Positions 52,677-61,686 of a stretch of 64,000 nucleotides of DNA are shown one piece after another. A program made the translations under genes and the position numbers. The notes below the pieces were generated by a model. That model did no database searches and was not told where the DNA came from. It saw only the letters and a program-made list of their open reading frames with translations. Positions within the stretch are counted from its first letter, which is position 1. Each line of letters opens with the position of its first letter. Location of the stretch: assembly GCF_006539825.1 (NCBI RefSeq), contig NZ_BJNT01000005.1:169538-233537 (forward strand). Direction: 5' to 3'. The DNA is from Corynebacterium variabile. Lineage in GTDB: Bacteria; Actinomycetota; Actinomycetes; Mycobacteriales; Mycobacteriaceae.

Positions 52677-52695
52677 CTGACCATTGCACGGTCAG
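52677..52695. promoter_or_regulatory. Palindrome in the ldh/sod intergenic region
   Basis: CTGACC ATTGCAC GGTCAG lies 58 bp upstream of the sod start, within AT-rich sequence that should hold the sod promoter. Candidate operator; regulator unknown. Confidence 0.35.
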
Positions 52696-52752
52696 GAATT
52701 TCGGGCCACACTGGAAGCCGTAACAGACGTTATGACGAAAGGACCACGAAAC

Positions 52753-53355
52753 ATGGCCGTGTACGAACTTCCCGAGCTCCCCTACGCCTACGATGCGCTG
52801 GAGCCGCACATCTCCGCCGAGATCATGACCCTCCACCACGACAAGCACCACGCGACCTACGTCGCCGGCGCCAACGCCGCGCTGGAGGCCCTCGAGAAGG
52901 CCCGCGAGGAGGGCGGCAACCCGGACACCATCCGTGCGCTGTCCAAGAACCTGGCCTTCAACCTCGGTGGCCACACCAACCACTCCATCTTCTGGAAGAA
53001 CCTCTCCCCGAACGGTGGCGGCGAGCCCACCGGCGAGCTGGCTGAGGCCATCAACCGCGACTTCGGTTCCTTCGAGAAGTTCCAGGCGAACTTCAACGGT
53101 GCCGCCCTGGGCCTGCAGGGCTCCGGCTGGGCCGTCCTGGGTTACGACCACATCGCCGGCCGCCTCATCGTCGAGCAGCTGACCGACCAGCAGGGCAACA
53201 CCTCAGTGAACTTCACCCCGCTGCTCATGCTGGACATGTGGGAGCACGCCTTCTACCTCCAGTACAAGAACGTCAAGGCCGACTACGTCAAGGCCGTCTG
53301 GAACGTCTTCAACTGGGACGACGTCGCCGAGCGCTTCGCCGCCGCCAAGGCCTAG
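52753..53355 (+). CDS. sodA: Superoxide dismutase, Mn/Fe type
   Basis: 200 residues. Metal ligands: His in [16 protein letters not shown], His in [12 protein letters not shown], Asp and His in [11 protein letters not shown]. No signal peptide. Mn is usual for corynebacterial members. Ribosome site GAAAGGA precedes the ATG by 9 bases. Confidence 0.96.
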   Translation: MAVYELPELPYAYDALEPHISAEIMTLHHDKHHATYVAGANAALEALEKAREEGGNPDTIRALSKNLAFNLGGHTNHSIFWKNLSPNGGGEPTGELAEAINRDFGSFEKFQANFNGAALGLQGSGWAVLGYDHIAGRLIVEQLTDQQGNTSVNFTPLLMLDMWEHAFYLQYKNVKADYVKAVWNVFNWDDVAERFAAAKA

Positions 53356-53434
53356 GAGCTCCAGCAGTTCTGTAGCGCCGGACCGCTCCAGGCGGTTGTA
53401 CGGAAAGTCTTCACCGACTCCCCTGTGAGGTCCT

Positions 53435-53491
53435 GACACGGGCGTCTCAGGGTGGTTTCCATCCCCGGAACCACCGTGAGGCGCCCGTGTC
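53435..53491 (+). terminator. Strong hairpin terminator of sodA
   Basis: GACACGGGCG and CGCCCGTGTC outer arms and GGTGGTTTCC/GGAACCACC inner arms give a near-continuous stem of about 23 bp with a 5-6 base loop (ATCCCC), 80 bp after the stop. Confidence 0.8.
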
Positions 53492-53505
53492 GCATGTGTC
53501 GGTGG

Positions 53506-53535
53506 GAGCGCTAGGCTGGCGAGCGCTAGGCTGGC
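53506..53535. repeat. 15-bp tandem duplication upstream of ybaK
   Basis: GAGCGCTAGGCTGGC occurs twice head to tail, directly before the ribosome site of ybaK. The TAGGCT in each copy resembles a corynebacterial -10 box (TANANT), so promoter hexamers may be duplicated. Confidence 0.85.
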
Positions 53536-53539
53536 GAAG

Positions 53540-54067
53540 GTGAGCAAGAAAGACAGGAAGAAGCAGCACGGGGCCACGCCCGCCGTGCTCGCACTCGAGA
53601 AGGCCGGTGTCGACTTCACCGTCCGCACCTTCGAGCATGATCCCGAGGTCGAGGACTACGGGGACGAGGCGGCGGCCGCGCTCGACATGCCGGCCCGGCA
53701 GATCTGCAAGACCCTCCTCGTCGACCTCGACGGCGGCCCGCATGACGGGCGCATGGGAGTCACGGTCGTCCCGGTGACGATGATGCTCGACCTCAAGGCC
53801 GCCGCCTCGGCGTTCGGGGCGAAGAAGGCGACGATGGCGGACCCGAAGGCCGCCGAGCGTTCCACCGGCTACATCGTCGGCGGCATCAGCCCGCTCGGCC
53901 AGAAGAAGCGACTGGCCACGGTGCTGGACGCGGAGGCCGCGTCCGAGGAGACCATCCTCGTCTCAGGAGGACGCCGCGGCTTCGACGTCCAGCTGACCCC
54001 GGCAGACCTGGTGGCCGTCCTGGACGCCACCGTCGCCCCCATCGGCCGGACAGACCTGCACCACTGA
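53540..54067 (+). CDS. ybaK: YbaK-type Cys-tRNA(Pro) deacylase
   Basis: Editing hydrolase that clears Cys-tRNA(Pro). 175 residues from GTG at 53540. YbaK/ProX fold: KTLLVDLDGGPHDGRMGVTVVPVT with the family Lys, then TGYIVGGISPLGQKKRL and VSGGRRGFDVQLTPADL. The start follows the tandem repeat with a weak GAAGG. Confidence 0.93.
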   Translation: MSKKDRKKQHGATPAVLALEKAGVDFTVRTFEHDPEVEDYGDEAAAALDMPARQICKTLLVDLDGGPHDGRMGVTVVPVTMMLDLKAAASAFGAKKATMADPKAAERSTGYIVGGISPLGQKKRLATVLDAEAASEETILVSGGRRGFDVQLTPADLVAVLDATVAPIGRTDLHH

Positions 54068-54080
54068 CAACCCGGGACCC

Positions 54081-54776
54081 CTACCCGCAGGTCACACCGG
54101 TGGCATGGACCGGGCAGTAGCCGTCCGGGTTCTTGTCCAGATACTGCTGGTGCTCGTCCTCGGCCAGGTAGTACTCCCCCGCCGGAGTCTCGGCCAGCGG
54201 CACGATCTCGGTGGTGATGTCGCCGTAGCCGGCGTCCCTCAGCCGCTCCCCGTAGGACGCGACCACCGAACGGGCGATCCCGATCTGCGAGGCGACCTCC
54301 TCCGGCGTGCCGACCGGGAAGATCACCGAACGGTACTGCGAGCCGACGTCATTGCCCTGCCGGTCGCCCTGGGTCGGATCATGGTTCTCGAGTGCGACCT
54401 TGAGGATCGACTCGAGCGAGACCACCGACGGATCCCAGACCACGTCGACGACCTCGGAGTGCCCGGTCCGCCCGGTGCACACCTCACGGTAGGTCGGGTT
54501 GGGCGTGTAGCCGCCGGCGTACCCCACCGAGGTGGCCTCCACCCCGTCGATCTGCCACAGCAGCTTCTCTGCGCCCCAGAAGCAGCCCAGTCCCAGCACG
54601 ATGTGCTGCTGACCGTCCTTCCACGGCCCGGTGACCGGCGTCCCCAGGACGGTGTGGGGCTTCGGATCGGTCAGCACGGGGTGGCGTCCGCCCTTGAGCG
54701 CTGTCTCAGCGTCCGGCCGTTCCGCGTGGAACGGACCGGACGAGTTCATGGCCATCAGTCGTTGCAGGAAATCCAC
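54081..54776 (-). CDS. msrA: Peptide methionine sulfoxide reductase MsrA
   Basis: 231 residues from GTG at 54776; ATG codons at 54755 and 54749 are alternatives. Active-site GCFWGAEKLLW with the catalytic Cys, GYAGGYTPNPTYREVCTGRTGHSEVVDVVWDP, and a C-terminal Cys region (YCPVHATGVTCG) that can act as resolving thiols. Reduces S-diastereomers of methionine sulfoxide. Fits the oxidative-stress cluster with sod and tpx. Confidence 0.94.
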   Translation of the reverse strand: MDFLQRLMAMNSSGPFHAERPDAETALKGGRHPVLTDPKPHTVLGTPVTGPWKDGQQHIVLGLGCFWGAEKLLWQIDGVEATSVGYAGGYTPNPTYREVCTGRTGHSEVVDVVWDPSVVSLESILKVALENHDPTQGDRQGNDVGSQYRSVIFPVGTPEEVASQIGIARSVVASYGERLRDAGYGDITTEIVPLAETPAGEYYLAEDEHQQYLDKNPDGYCPVHATGVTCG

Positions 54777-54793
54777 GGTTGTCCCGTCCCTTC

Positions 54794-56554
54794 TCAGTAC
54801 TCCAGCGGCGGGACACCCGGTGCCCCGAGCCGCAGCCAACGACGCACCGCGGCAGGTGCGTAGCAGTCGTCGGCGTTGTAACGCTCCAGGGTACGCCGGG
54901 CCCGGGAGGACGCCTCGGCACGCGCACCGTCGTCGGAGTCCGCATCCCCGTCGACGTCCCCGACCGCGATCTCGAAGAGGTCGACCGCAGCCCGGCCGTC
55001 GACGTCCTCCTGGCTGAAGGTGAAACCTGCCAGCCTCGCCACGGATTTCAGTCCCAGTGACCCGTTCGCCGCCAGGGCGGTCTTCACCAGGGCGAAGACG
55101 TCGACCCATTCGGGCGAGTTGAGGAAGGCGTTGACCTCGGAGAGGGTCGGCATGATGATGCCCGGCGCGTACTCGCGTCCGCCGAAGCGGGTCGCGTAAC
55201 TGCGCATCCAGTGGTTCTCCCCCTGCTGGGAGTAGCAGTAGGTGCGGAAGACGCGGTAGGAGTCATGCGCGGCACGGCGACGGGCCATGAGCCAGGTCCA
55301 GTACCGGGCGACATGCTCCCCCTCATCCCCGTCGCGGCTGAAGTCGGTGAAGGGACGGTACTCGGAGCCGTCGAAGGTGCCCCAGAGGAAGGTGCCGCGC
55401 GAGGGGTGGGCCTCCATGTCGACGTCGATCTCCACGGCGTCCCCGATCTCCCCGGCCATCGGCAGTTCGCCGTCGCCGAGGTGTCCGGGCATGCGGAAGG
55501 CGTGACCGCACCACAGGTCGGGTCCGGTGATCCACCGGCGCAGCGGTCGCCGCAGGAACTCCACCCCGGCCATCCACGCGGCCGCCAGGGCCGGGTCCTC
55601 CCGGTTGACTCCGGGAAAAGTCGTCAGCTCCGCGGGCCGGTCGGCGAGCGCCGCGAGATCCGGCAGGGTGTGGACGCCGAGCTCGCGCCACTGCCGCCCC
55701 CGGTCCCCGGGAAGCATGAGGCTGAGGTCGCCGCTGTCGACCAGTTCGCAACGGCAGTGGTTGTGGAACTCGCAGTCGGCACATTCCCGGACCCGGACGG
55801 GGTGGGCCGGGACGGGAGCCTCGAGGGCACGCTCCAGGCCGTCGAGGACACGGTCGGCGGTGATGACGACGCACCGGGCGTAACCGCCGACCCCGGTGGT
55901 CCCTCCGGCACCGCCGCCGATGAATCCGACGTCCCCGGACGCCAGCCCGAGCCGGTCGAGCAGGACATGGGCGACGGCGACCTTCTGGGAGTCGACGGCG
56001 TTGCTGCGGTGCTTCAGTGGGGCGACGACCGGCGTGGACAGGCCGAGCGCGGCGACGTCCACCACCCGGACACTGTTCTTCTCCGCGACGGGCCCCTTCG
56101 TCCGACGCGCGGTGGTGTGCGCTGTGACGGTCACCGGCATGTATGCGGTGGACGCACTGATCCCCGCACCGTCGTCGAGCCGGACCAGCAGGTCGATGTC
56201 GCAGGCCAGGGCGTCGTCTGCGAGACGGGCCCCGGTGATGACGCGGACCCCGGCGGCCAGGGCCTCCAGGGTCTGCTCCTCGGCGGTGCCGTCGTCGACG
56301 ATGTCGGTACGGCTGAACGTCACCCGGTCACCACGACGGGCGGTGGTGGGAAGTGCGGAGGTCACGGCAGTACGGCGCAGGGCGGCGCGCTGCCGGTGGG
56401 CCTGACGGTCGGCCCTGGCGGCCAGGGAGAGTTCCGGGGTGACGCGTCCTGCGGTCGCGGCGCGCAGCAGGATACTGCGTCGGCGGCAACCGGTGAGGTC
56501 TGCGGGAGTCACCGGTGTGACCGGCAGAAGGTGGTTCGTCACAATAGGTCCCAT
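54794..56554 (-). CDS. TM0106-family RecB-like nuclease
   Basis: 586 residues from MGPIVTNHLLPVTPADL. N-terminal RecB-type nuclease half with CDIDLLVR and a four-Cys cluster (CADCEFHNHCRC) that binds a 4Fe-4S or Zn, and a C-terminal RNase H-like half (EIDVDMEAHP, FTDFSRDGDEGEHVARYWTWL, LERYNADDCYAP) with acidic catalytic residues. The frame is open 22 codons upstream, but the ATG used has a short AGG only 2 bases away, so translation may be leaderless or start differently. Possible DNA repair or mobile-element function. Confidence 0.85.
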   Translation of the reverse strand: MGPIVTNHLLPVTPVTPADLTGCRRRSILLRAATAGRVTPELSLAARADRQAHRQRAALRRTAVTSALPTTARRGDRVTFSRTDIVDDGTAEEQTLEALAAGVRVITGARLADDALACDIDLLVRLDDGAGISASTAYMPVTVTAHTTARRTKGPVAEKNSVRVVDVAALGLSTPVVAPLKHRSNAVDSQKVAVAHVLLDRLGLASGDVGFIGGGAGGTTGVGGYARCVVITADRVLDGLERALEAPVPAHPVRVRECADCEFHNHCRCELVDSGDLSLMLPGDRGRQWRELGVHTLPDLAALADRPAELTTFPGVNREDPALAAAWMAGVEFLRRPLRRWITGPDLWCGHAFRMPGHLGDGELPMAGEIGDAVEIDVDMEAHPSRGTFLWGTFDGSEYRPFTDFSRDGDEGEHVARYWTWLMARRRAAHDSYRVFRTYCYSQQGENHWMRSYATRFGGREYAPGIIMPTLSEVNAFLNSPEWVDVFALVKTALAANGSLGLKSVARLAGFTFSQEDVDGRAAVDLFEIAVGDVDGDADSDDGARAEASSRARRTLERYNADDCYAPAAVRRWLRLGAPGVPPLEY

Positions 56555-56561
56555 CCTATTG
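56542..56561. promoter_or_regulatory. Palindrome over the TM0106 start codon
   Basis: CAATAGG TCCCAT CCTATTG spans the ATG of the nuclease gene. It lies in the 89-bp gap with the divergent gene at 56644, next to a TAGAGT hexamer (plus strand, 56564-56569). An operator or promoter element is plausible. Confidence 0.4.
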
Positions 56562-56643
56562 GCTAGAGTGGTCCACCAGAAACACACGCGGTCACCGGTC
56601 GGCACCGCAGTACGTTCCACAGCAGGTACAGGAGACCTTTCAC

Positions 56644-57249
56644 ATGGGAGTTGTCAGTTCTATCCGCCGTAGGCGCCACGAGAAGAAGGCGGCGTACAAG
56701 GCGGCGAAGGTCCACGCGAAAGAGACGGCGAAGGCCACCGCGAAATCGGACAAGGCACGGGACAGGTACCTGCAGAAGACCGCCGGGAAGATCCGCGCCA
56801 TCGACGACAAGGCCGCGAAGCGGCAGGACAAGAAGGATCTCGAGTCCGCGAAGGCCCTGGTCGCGCAGGCGAAGTCCAAGCGCGTCACCGCAGGAAAGGT
56901 GCTCGGCTGGGTCGGCACGGCCCGCGCGGTGATCCCGGTCGCCGCACCGCTGGTCTACCGTGCCGTGGCGAAGCTGGGTTCCACCCCGTCCGGTCAGGGC
57001 CTCTCGTCGCTGCTCGGCGGATTCGGTGCCGGTGGTACCGCCCCGGGGCATGATGCGGTCCAGCGTGCACGTATCGCGGATCTCCGTAACCGTGCCGGCG
57101 CCTCCACTGTCCCGGATTCCGTGGAGAAGGAGATCATCACGAAGCTCGGAACACTGGAGACGACGCTGAAATCCGCATCCTCCGATGCCGAGCTCGCCGC
57201 CGTGTCCACGGAACTCGATCTTCTGGACGCCAGGCTCGACGCCGCCTAA
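56644..57249 (+). CDS. DUF6474 family protein
   Basis: 201 residues. The first 85 are highly charged and coiled-coil-like (many Lys, Ala and Arg), then a hydrophobic segment (VLGWVGTARAVIPVAAPLVY), and a short C-terminal helical region. The layout matches DUF6474, a corynebacterial family of unknown function. Good AGGAGA site. Sits 151 bp before the lsr2-like gene. Confidence 0.75.
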   Translation: MGVVSSIRRRRHEKKAAYKAAKVHAKETAKATAKSDKARDRYLQKTAGKIRAIDDKAAKRQDKKDLESAKALVAQAKSKRVTAGKVLGWVGTARAVIPVAAPLVYRAVAKLGSTPSGQGLSSLLGGFGAGGTAPGHDAVQRARIADLRNRAGASTVPDSVEKEIITKLGTLETTLKSASSDAELAAVSTELDLLDARLDAA

Positions 57250-57333
57250 TTCACGGCCACTGTGCCGACGTTTGTTTTCCCGCGTCGACATTCAGTGAAT
57301 TGCCAGGACAGATATTCGCATAGTCCGTTCTAT

Positions 57334-57351
57334 ATGGGTTAGACTCGCTCA
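57334..57351 (+). promoter_or_regulatory. Promoter region of lsr2-like gene
   Basis: The 150 bp before the lsr2-like gene is AT-rich. It includes a TAGACT hexamer at about 57340-57345 preceded by ATATGGGT, compatible with a -10 box. Lsr2-type proteins bind AT-rich DNA, so autoregulation is possible. Confidence 0.35.
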
Positions 57352-57399
57352 CCAGAAGCATCAGTGTCCATCTGCATGAACGAGTAAAGGATTATCTCC

Positions 57400-57762
57400 A
57401 TGGCACGTCGTGAAGTCACCCAGTTCTTCGACGATCTGGACGGAACCGCCCTCAGCGCGGATGACGTGAACGTCGTCGAGTTCTCCTACGCCGGTTCGGA
57501 TTACACCCTGGACCTGTCCGAGGACAACGCACTCAAGTTCGCCATCGACCTCGAGCCGTACCTCAAGGTCGCCACCAAGGTCGCCAAGACCCGTTCCACC
57601 CGCTCCCGCTCCACCGGCGCCGCCGCCCCGAAGTCCGACCCGAACCGCAACAAGCGGATCCGCGAATGGGCCCGCGACAACGGCCACACCGTGTCCGCCC
57701 GCGGTCAGATCTCCCACGAGATCATCTCGGCCTACGAAGAGGCCAACCCCTCCGACCGCTGA
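57400..57762 (+). CDS. lsr2: Lsr2 family xenogeneic silencer (CgpS-like)
   Basis: Nucleoid-associated H-NS-like protein. 120 residues: N-terminal oligomerisation domain (MARREVTQFFDDLDGTALSA... VVEFSYAGSDYTLDLSEDNAL), linker (ATKVAKTRSTRSRSTGAAA), and C-terminal AT-hook-like DNA binding domain (IREWARDNGHTVSARGQISHEI) with the RGQ/R variant of the Q/RGR motif. AAAGGA ribosome site. CgpS silences horizontally acquired AT-rich DNA in C. glutamicum. Confidence 0.93.
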   Translation: MARREVTQFFDDLDGTALSADDVNVVEFSYAGSDYTLDLSEDNALKFAIDLEPYLKVATKVAKTRSTRSRSTGAAAPKSDPNRNKRIREWARDNGHTVSARGQISHEIISAYEEANPSDR

Positions 57763-57780
57763 TTGACCGTTGATTGACCG
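57760..57780. repeat. Tandem duplication at lsr2 stop
   Basis: TGATTGACCG is repeated with one base between (57760-57769, 57771-57780) right at the stop codon. Confidence 0.8.
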
Positions 57781-57795
57781 CTGAGCCTCAGCAGG

Positions 57796-58437
57796 TCAGA
57801 GCATTCCCGCTTCCCGGGCCGCCGCCACAGCGGAGGTCCGGGAGCGGACGCCGAGTTTCGTGTTGATGTGCACGAGATGCGATTTCACCGTCGCCTCGGA
57901 AAGAAACAGGGTGGCACCGATTTCACGGTTACTCCGCCCGTCTGCGACCAACTGGAGAACTTCGAGTTCCCGACTGGTCAACGCATTCGCCGGTTCCTCC
58001 TCCCGGTGCATCAACCGGGTCGCCACTGACCCCGACATTGCCGTCGCCCCGGTGGCCGCGGCACGGACCGCGGAAATGAGTTCCGCCGGTGGGGCGTCCT
58101 TGAGGAGATAACCCACCGCACCGGCCTCAATAGCCCCGAGAATGTCGACATCGGTGTCGTAATTCGTCACCACGAGCACATTCGGCGGATCCGGAAGTTT
58201 CCGGATACGCGCGGTGGCGGAAGCCCCGGTCTCGAGTTCGCGCCCGGACTGTCCGGGGCCGAAGCGCAGATCCATCAGCACCACGTCGATATCCGGACCG
58301 GCATTCTCCACGGCACGGACGGCGTCATCTGCGGTGTCCGCTTCACCGACAATGGTGATGTCCTCTTCACTGTCGAGAACGGCGCGCAGTCCCATCCGGA
58401 CAATGGCGTGGTCATCGGCGAGAAGTACCCTGATCAT
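57796..58437 (-). CDS. NarL/LuxR-type response regulator
   Basis: 213 residues. Receiver domain with DDHAIVRMG acidic pair, phospho-Asp in VLMDLRFG, Lys in YLLKDAPPAEL; LuxR HTH at about 150-205 (LTSRELEVLQLVADGRSNRE). Start overlaps the kinase stop by 4 bp, so the two form one system. Signal unknown. Confidence 0.95.
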   Translation of the reverse strand: MIRVLLADDHAIVRMGLRAVLDSEEDITIVGEADTADDAVRAVENAGPDIDVVLMDLRFGPGQSGRELETGASATARIRKLPDPPNVLVVTNYDTDVDILGAIEAGAVGYLLKDAPPAELISAVRAAATGATAMSGSVATRLMHREEEPANALTSRELEVLQLVADGRSNREIGATLFLSEATVKSHLVHINTKLGVRSRTSAVAAAREAGML

Positions 58438-59678
58438 TCTGACTCTCCTGTATCTTCACTCACCACGGATCCGCGCGGCACACTCACCACGACGGCGGTC
58501 CCGCTGCCGGGAGTCGACTCGATCTCCAACGTCCCGCCGATGCTGCGGGCACGGTGGGCCATGGCGGACAGGCCGATATGGCCCTCCCCTGCCCGCTCGA
58601 CGGCACTGTTGTCCACCGCGGCCCGGTCGAACCCGCAGCCGTCGTCGACGATGTCGAGACGCACCGACCCCGGCTCGACCGTCAACGTGATCCGTGCCCG
58701 GTCGGCCCCGGAATGCTGGCGGACATTGGACACCGCCGACTGCGCGATACGTAGCAGACCCGCCTCCACCCGCATCGGCAGGTCGGGCCCGTCAGCGTGC
58801 ACGCCCGCGGCGTCCTCGATATCGACACCGATGTCGAGCCCGTCACTGCCCGCGGACGCCGCCAGCCGGCGCAGCGCCTGCGGGAACGACCCGTCCTGGA
58901 GATCGTCGGGCTGCAGAGCCGCGATGATCGCCCGGGTCTCCCGCAGGCTGCGGGCCGCCGTCGACCGGGCTAGGTGCACCCGGTCCAGGGCACCGGAGTC
59001 CGCCGGGATGTCCCGCTCCGCAGCGTGGAGCAGCATCTGGATACTGGAGAGCCCCTGGGCGACCGTGTCGTGGATCTCGTGGGCCAGGCGCTCGCGCTCG
59101 GTGATGATGCCGGCCTGACGCTCCGACTCGGCGAGCAGTCCGCGGGTCCGCACCAGCTCGTCGATGAGCTGACGGCGGCTCTCACTGACCGCGGACATGC
59201 TCCGTACCACCATCGCGATGGCGATCGCCGCGACACCGGCCAGGACCGGCCCGAGGATCGCGCCGGTACTCGGCCCGGCGACCGCCACGGAGAGCATCAC
59301 CGCCAGTGCCGTGGCCACACCGGTCGCCACCGCCCCCCAGGGCGAGGGCAGCAGCAGGAGGTAGAGGACGAACAGGACGAGAGCCAGGTAGGACGCCGTG
59401 GCCTCCTGTGACGCCAGGGCGATCCAGAGCAGTGTGAGCACGGCCAGCCAGCCGTAGCGTTGTGGTGATTCGACCGGGAACGGCCGCATCAGGCCGACGG
59501 CCGCGACGACGGCGAAGGGGACAGCCAGGACGACCACGAGGGTCACGGCGGCATCCTTCCGGTCCGCCGCAGCCCACACGGCGACCAGGAGGAGCAGGCC
59601 CAGGGCGAGCCCCAGCGCTCCCCTGATCACCGGGGAGCCGCGGAAGACGCCCGTCGCCGGTTCCGTCACTGTATGCAT
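58434..59678 (-). CDS. Sensor histidine kinase (HisKA_3 type)
   Basis: 414 residues from ATG 59678. Six membrane helices (about 18-175), then a coiled-coil, HisKA_3 (ERERLAHEIHDTVAQGLSSIQ, phospho-His in AHEIHD), and HATPase (DDGCGFDRA, GLSAMAHRARSIGG). Member of the NarL-type family that pairs with the regulator 57796-58437. Seven bases upstream TACGGT could be a -10, so the transcript may be leaderless. Confidence 0.93.
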   Translation of the reverse strand: MHTVTEPATGVFRGSPVIRGALGLALGLLLLVAVWAAADRKDAAVTLVVVLAVPFAVVAAVGLMRPFPVESPQRYGWLAVLTLLWIALASQEATASYLALVLFVLYLLLLPSPWGAVATGVATALAVMLSVAVAGPSTGAILGPVLAGVAAIAIAMVVRSMSAVSESRRQLIDELVRTRGLLAESERQAGIITERERLAHEIHDTVAQGLSSIQMLLHAAERDIPADSGALDRVHLARSTAARSLRETRAIIAALQPDDLQDGSFPQALRRLAASAGSDGLDIGVDIEDAAGVHADGPDLPMRVEAGLLRIAQSAVSNVRQHSGADRARITLTVEPGSVRLDIVDDGCGFDRAAVDNSAVERAGEGHIGLSAMAHRARSIGGTLEIESTPGSGTAVVVSVPRGSVVSEDTGESE

Positions 59679-59774
59679 GGGACATACCGTAGCCTGTCCT
59701 GGGTACGCGGGGGGTGCAGGGGCTTCGGGCCGGGGACGCAGGGGAAGTACAGGAGGCAAAGGTATCCTCGTACC

Positions 59775-60803
59775 GTGCAGATCATCGAGTACCCCGTATC
59801 CCTGGTCATGAAGGCGTGGCACGTCTTCCTCACCTGGCTGGGCATGGACGCCGTCTCGTCATGGCCGCTGACCATTGTTCTTCTGGTGGTGACGGTGCGC
59901 CTGATCCTCCTGCCGTTCGCGTACCGGGCGCTCTACTCGTCCCGGATGCTGATCAACCTGCGGCCGGCGTTGCACGCGCTCGAGGTCGAGTACAAGGGGG
60001 TGAAGGACCGCGACAGGATCCGCGAGAAGATGGCGAAGCGCAAGCAGCTGCAGCAGGACGGCGGCTACCGGATGCGGGACGGCTGCCTCCCGGCGCTGAT
60101 CCAGCTCCCGTTCTTCCTGGGCCTCTACCGGATCCTGCTGACGGTCTCGCGGCCGACCGACCTGGAGAACGGCACCCACCAGAGCATCGGCGCCCTGAAC
60201 GGGACGGACGTGGGCCAGTTCCTGCAGGCCGAGGTCTTTGGCGTGCCGCTGCCCGCGTATTCCGTGATGACCGATGAACGGTTCGACTTCCTCGGCACCT
60301 CGTCCTCCGAGGTCTTCCACATCGCACTGCCCCTGTGTCTCATCGCCTCGGTGCTGACGACCTCGAACACGGCGTACTCACTCAAGCGGAACTGGATGAC
60401 CCTGGACGAAGACAGCGCGGTCGCCCGCGGCCTGTTCAAGTTCATGGTCCTCCTGCTGCCGGTGATGCTCATCTTCCCCCTGGCCTTCGGCCTCGCCGGC
60501 CCTGCCCCCGTGGCGATCATGTGCTACTGGGTGATGAACAACCTGTGGACCGTCGCCCAGAGCGTCACTCTGCAACTCATCATGGACAGGAAGGCACCGT
60601 ACACGGAGGAGTTCCTTGCCCACCGCAAAGAGATCGGTGCACGGCGTAAGCAGCTGCGGCTGGCGAAGAAGTCGAAGGACCTGCCGGCGGCAGCTCAGGC
60701 GAAGGACGCGGCTCCCGCAGAACCGGAAGAGGAGCCGGACGCGGAACCCGTCACAGAACCGGAGGCGGACGAGGGCCCCGGCGGACGCCACCGGATCGAC
60801 TGA
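59775..60803 (+). CDS. YidC/Oxa1-family membrane insertase (second copy type)
   Basis: 342 residues from GTG at 59775. Five hydrophobic segments, the core RMRDGCLPALIQLPFFLGLYRIL and LPVMLIFPLAFGLAGPAPVAIMCYWVMNNLW, and a Glu-rich C-tail. The genuine yidC in actinobacteria sits near rnpA; this stands alone, so it is a paralogue. Upstream TATCCT sits 6 bases before GTG, suggesting leaderless transcription. Confidence 0.87.
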   Translation: MQIIEYPVSLVMKAWHVFLTWLGMDAVSSWPLTIVLLVVTVRLILLPFAYRALYSSRMLINLRPALHALEVEYKGVKDRDRIREKMAKRKQLQQDGGYRMRDGCLPALIQLPFFLGLYRILLTVSRPTDLENGTHQSIGALNGTDVGQFLQAEVFGVPLPAYSVMTDERFDFLGTSSSEVFHIALPLCLIASVLTTSNTAYSLKRNWMTLDEDSAVARGLFKFMVLLLPVMLIFPLAFGLAGPAPVAIMCYWVMNNLWTVAQSVTLQLIMDRKAPYTEEFLAHRKEIGARRKQLRLAKKSKDLPAAAQAKDAAPAEPEEEPDAEPVTEPEADEGPGGRHRID

Positions 60804-60829
60804 GTCGGTTCCCCTGACTCCGGCGTCTT

Positions 60830-61534
60830 CTAGATCGTGTACATCATCGGAGCCGTGTACAGCAGCTGCTTCGCCAGCTCACGGGCGGTCTCCAGGGGTG
60901 AGACGGTGCGGCTCATCTTCGCTCCGGCGATGCCGCCGTCGAGGAAGACAATGAGTTGGTCGGCGAGGGTGCGGGAGGCGTAACCGAACTTCTCGGTCAG
61001 CAGGTCGGCCATCGTGTCACGACACCACCGGCGGTGCTCCATCGCCGCCTGACGGATCCGGTGCTCACTGTCCGTGTCCGGACGCGGGTACTCACTGGCG
61101 GCGTTCTGGAAGTGGGAGCCGCGGAAGTTCTCCTGCGGTTCATCGGCGATAACCATGTCGAAGAAGGCGAGGATGCGGTCCTCCGGCTTCGGCCGGTCAG
61201 CGCACATCTCCTCCCATCGACGACGCCAGTCCTGGTCGAGTTCCTCGATGTAGGCGACGACGAGGTTGTCCTTCGACCCGAAGAGCGAATAGAGACTGGC
61301 CTTGGCGACGTCCGCGTCCCGCAGGATGCGGTCGATACCGATGACGCGGATACCCTCCGTGGTGAACAGCTGCGTGGCGCTCTCCAGCAGCCGCTGCCGC
61401 GGTCCCGGGCGGTTACGCCGGCGAGAGGACGCGGACTTCGCTGAGCCGCGGGCAGACGACTTCCGGGCCGACGTACCTGCGGCGGAGACCGGGGTGCCGT
61501 CGCCGTCCTTGGTCGCCGGAACGGAGTTCGTCAT
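60830..61534 (-). CDS. TetR family regulator
   Basis: 234 residues with a 40-residue Ala/Ser/Arg-rich N-tail, then a TetR HTH (RQRLLESATQLFTTEGIRVI, DADVAKASLYSLFGSKDNLV), and an all-helical ligand domain. The region upstream of the start carries a palindrome-like GACAGACAGAACAGTC, possibly an operator. Ligand and targets unknown. Confidence 0.88.
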   Translation of the reverse strand: MTNSVPATKDGDGTPVSAAGTSARKSSARGSAKSASSRRRNRPGPRQRLLESATQLFTTEGIRVIGIDRILRDADVAKASLYSLFGSKDNLVVAYIEELDQDWRRRWEEMCADRPKPEDRILAFFDMVIADEPQENFRGSHFQNAASEYPRPDTDSEHRIRQAAMEHRRWCRDTMADLLTEKFGYASRTLADQLIVFLDGGIAGAKMSRTVSPLETARELAKQLLYTAPMMYTI

Positions 61535-61574
61535 CAGTTTTTCTCCTGGGTCTCAGCGGGGTGGGGAACCGGAA

Positions 61575-61649
61575 AAGCCCCACCTTTCCGGACCAGCTTA
61601 CACGACAGACAGAACAGTCCATATGTGGCTTACCGGCGAGGTGGGGCTT
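61575..61649. terminator. Inverted repeat between usp and tetR
   Basis: AAGCCCCACCT (61575-61585) and AGGTGGGGCTT (61639-61649) pair perfectly with a 53-base loop holding GACAGACAGAACAGTC, an imperfect palindrome near the TetR promoter. The long loop is unusual for a terminator; perhaps a cruciform with operator. Confidence 0.45.
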
Positions 61650-61686
61650 CCAGGTGTCGGTGGGGAGGGCGTCCTCCCCGGACCTC

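Noticed and set aside
53366..53434. Possible tRNA or small RNA downstream of sodA
   Set aside because: No cloverleaf pairing; only the terminator hairpin can be supported.
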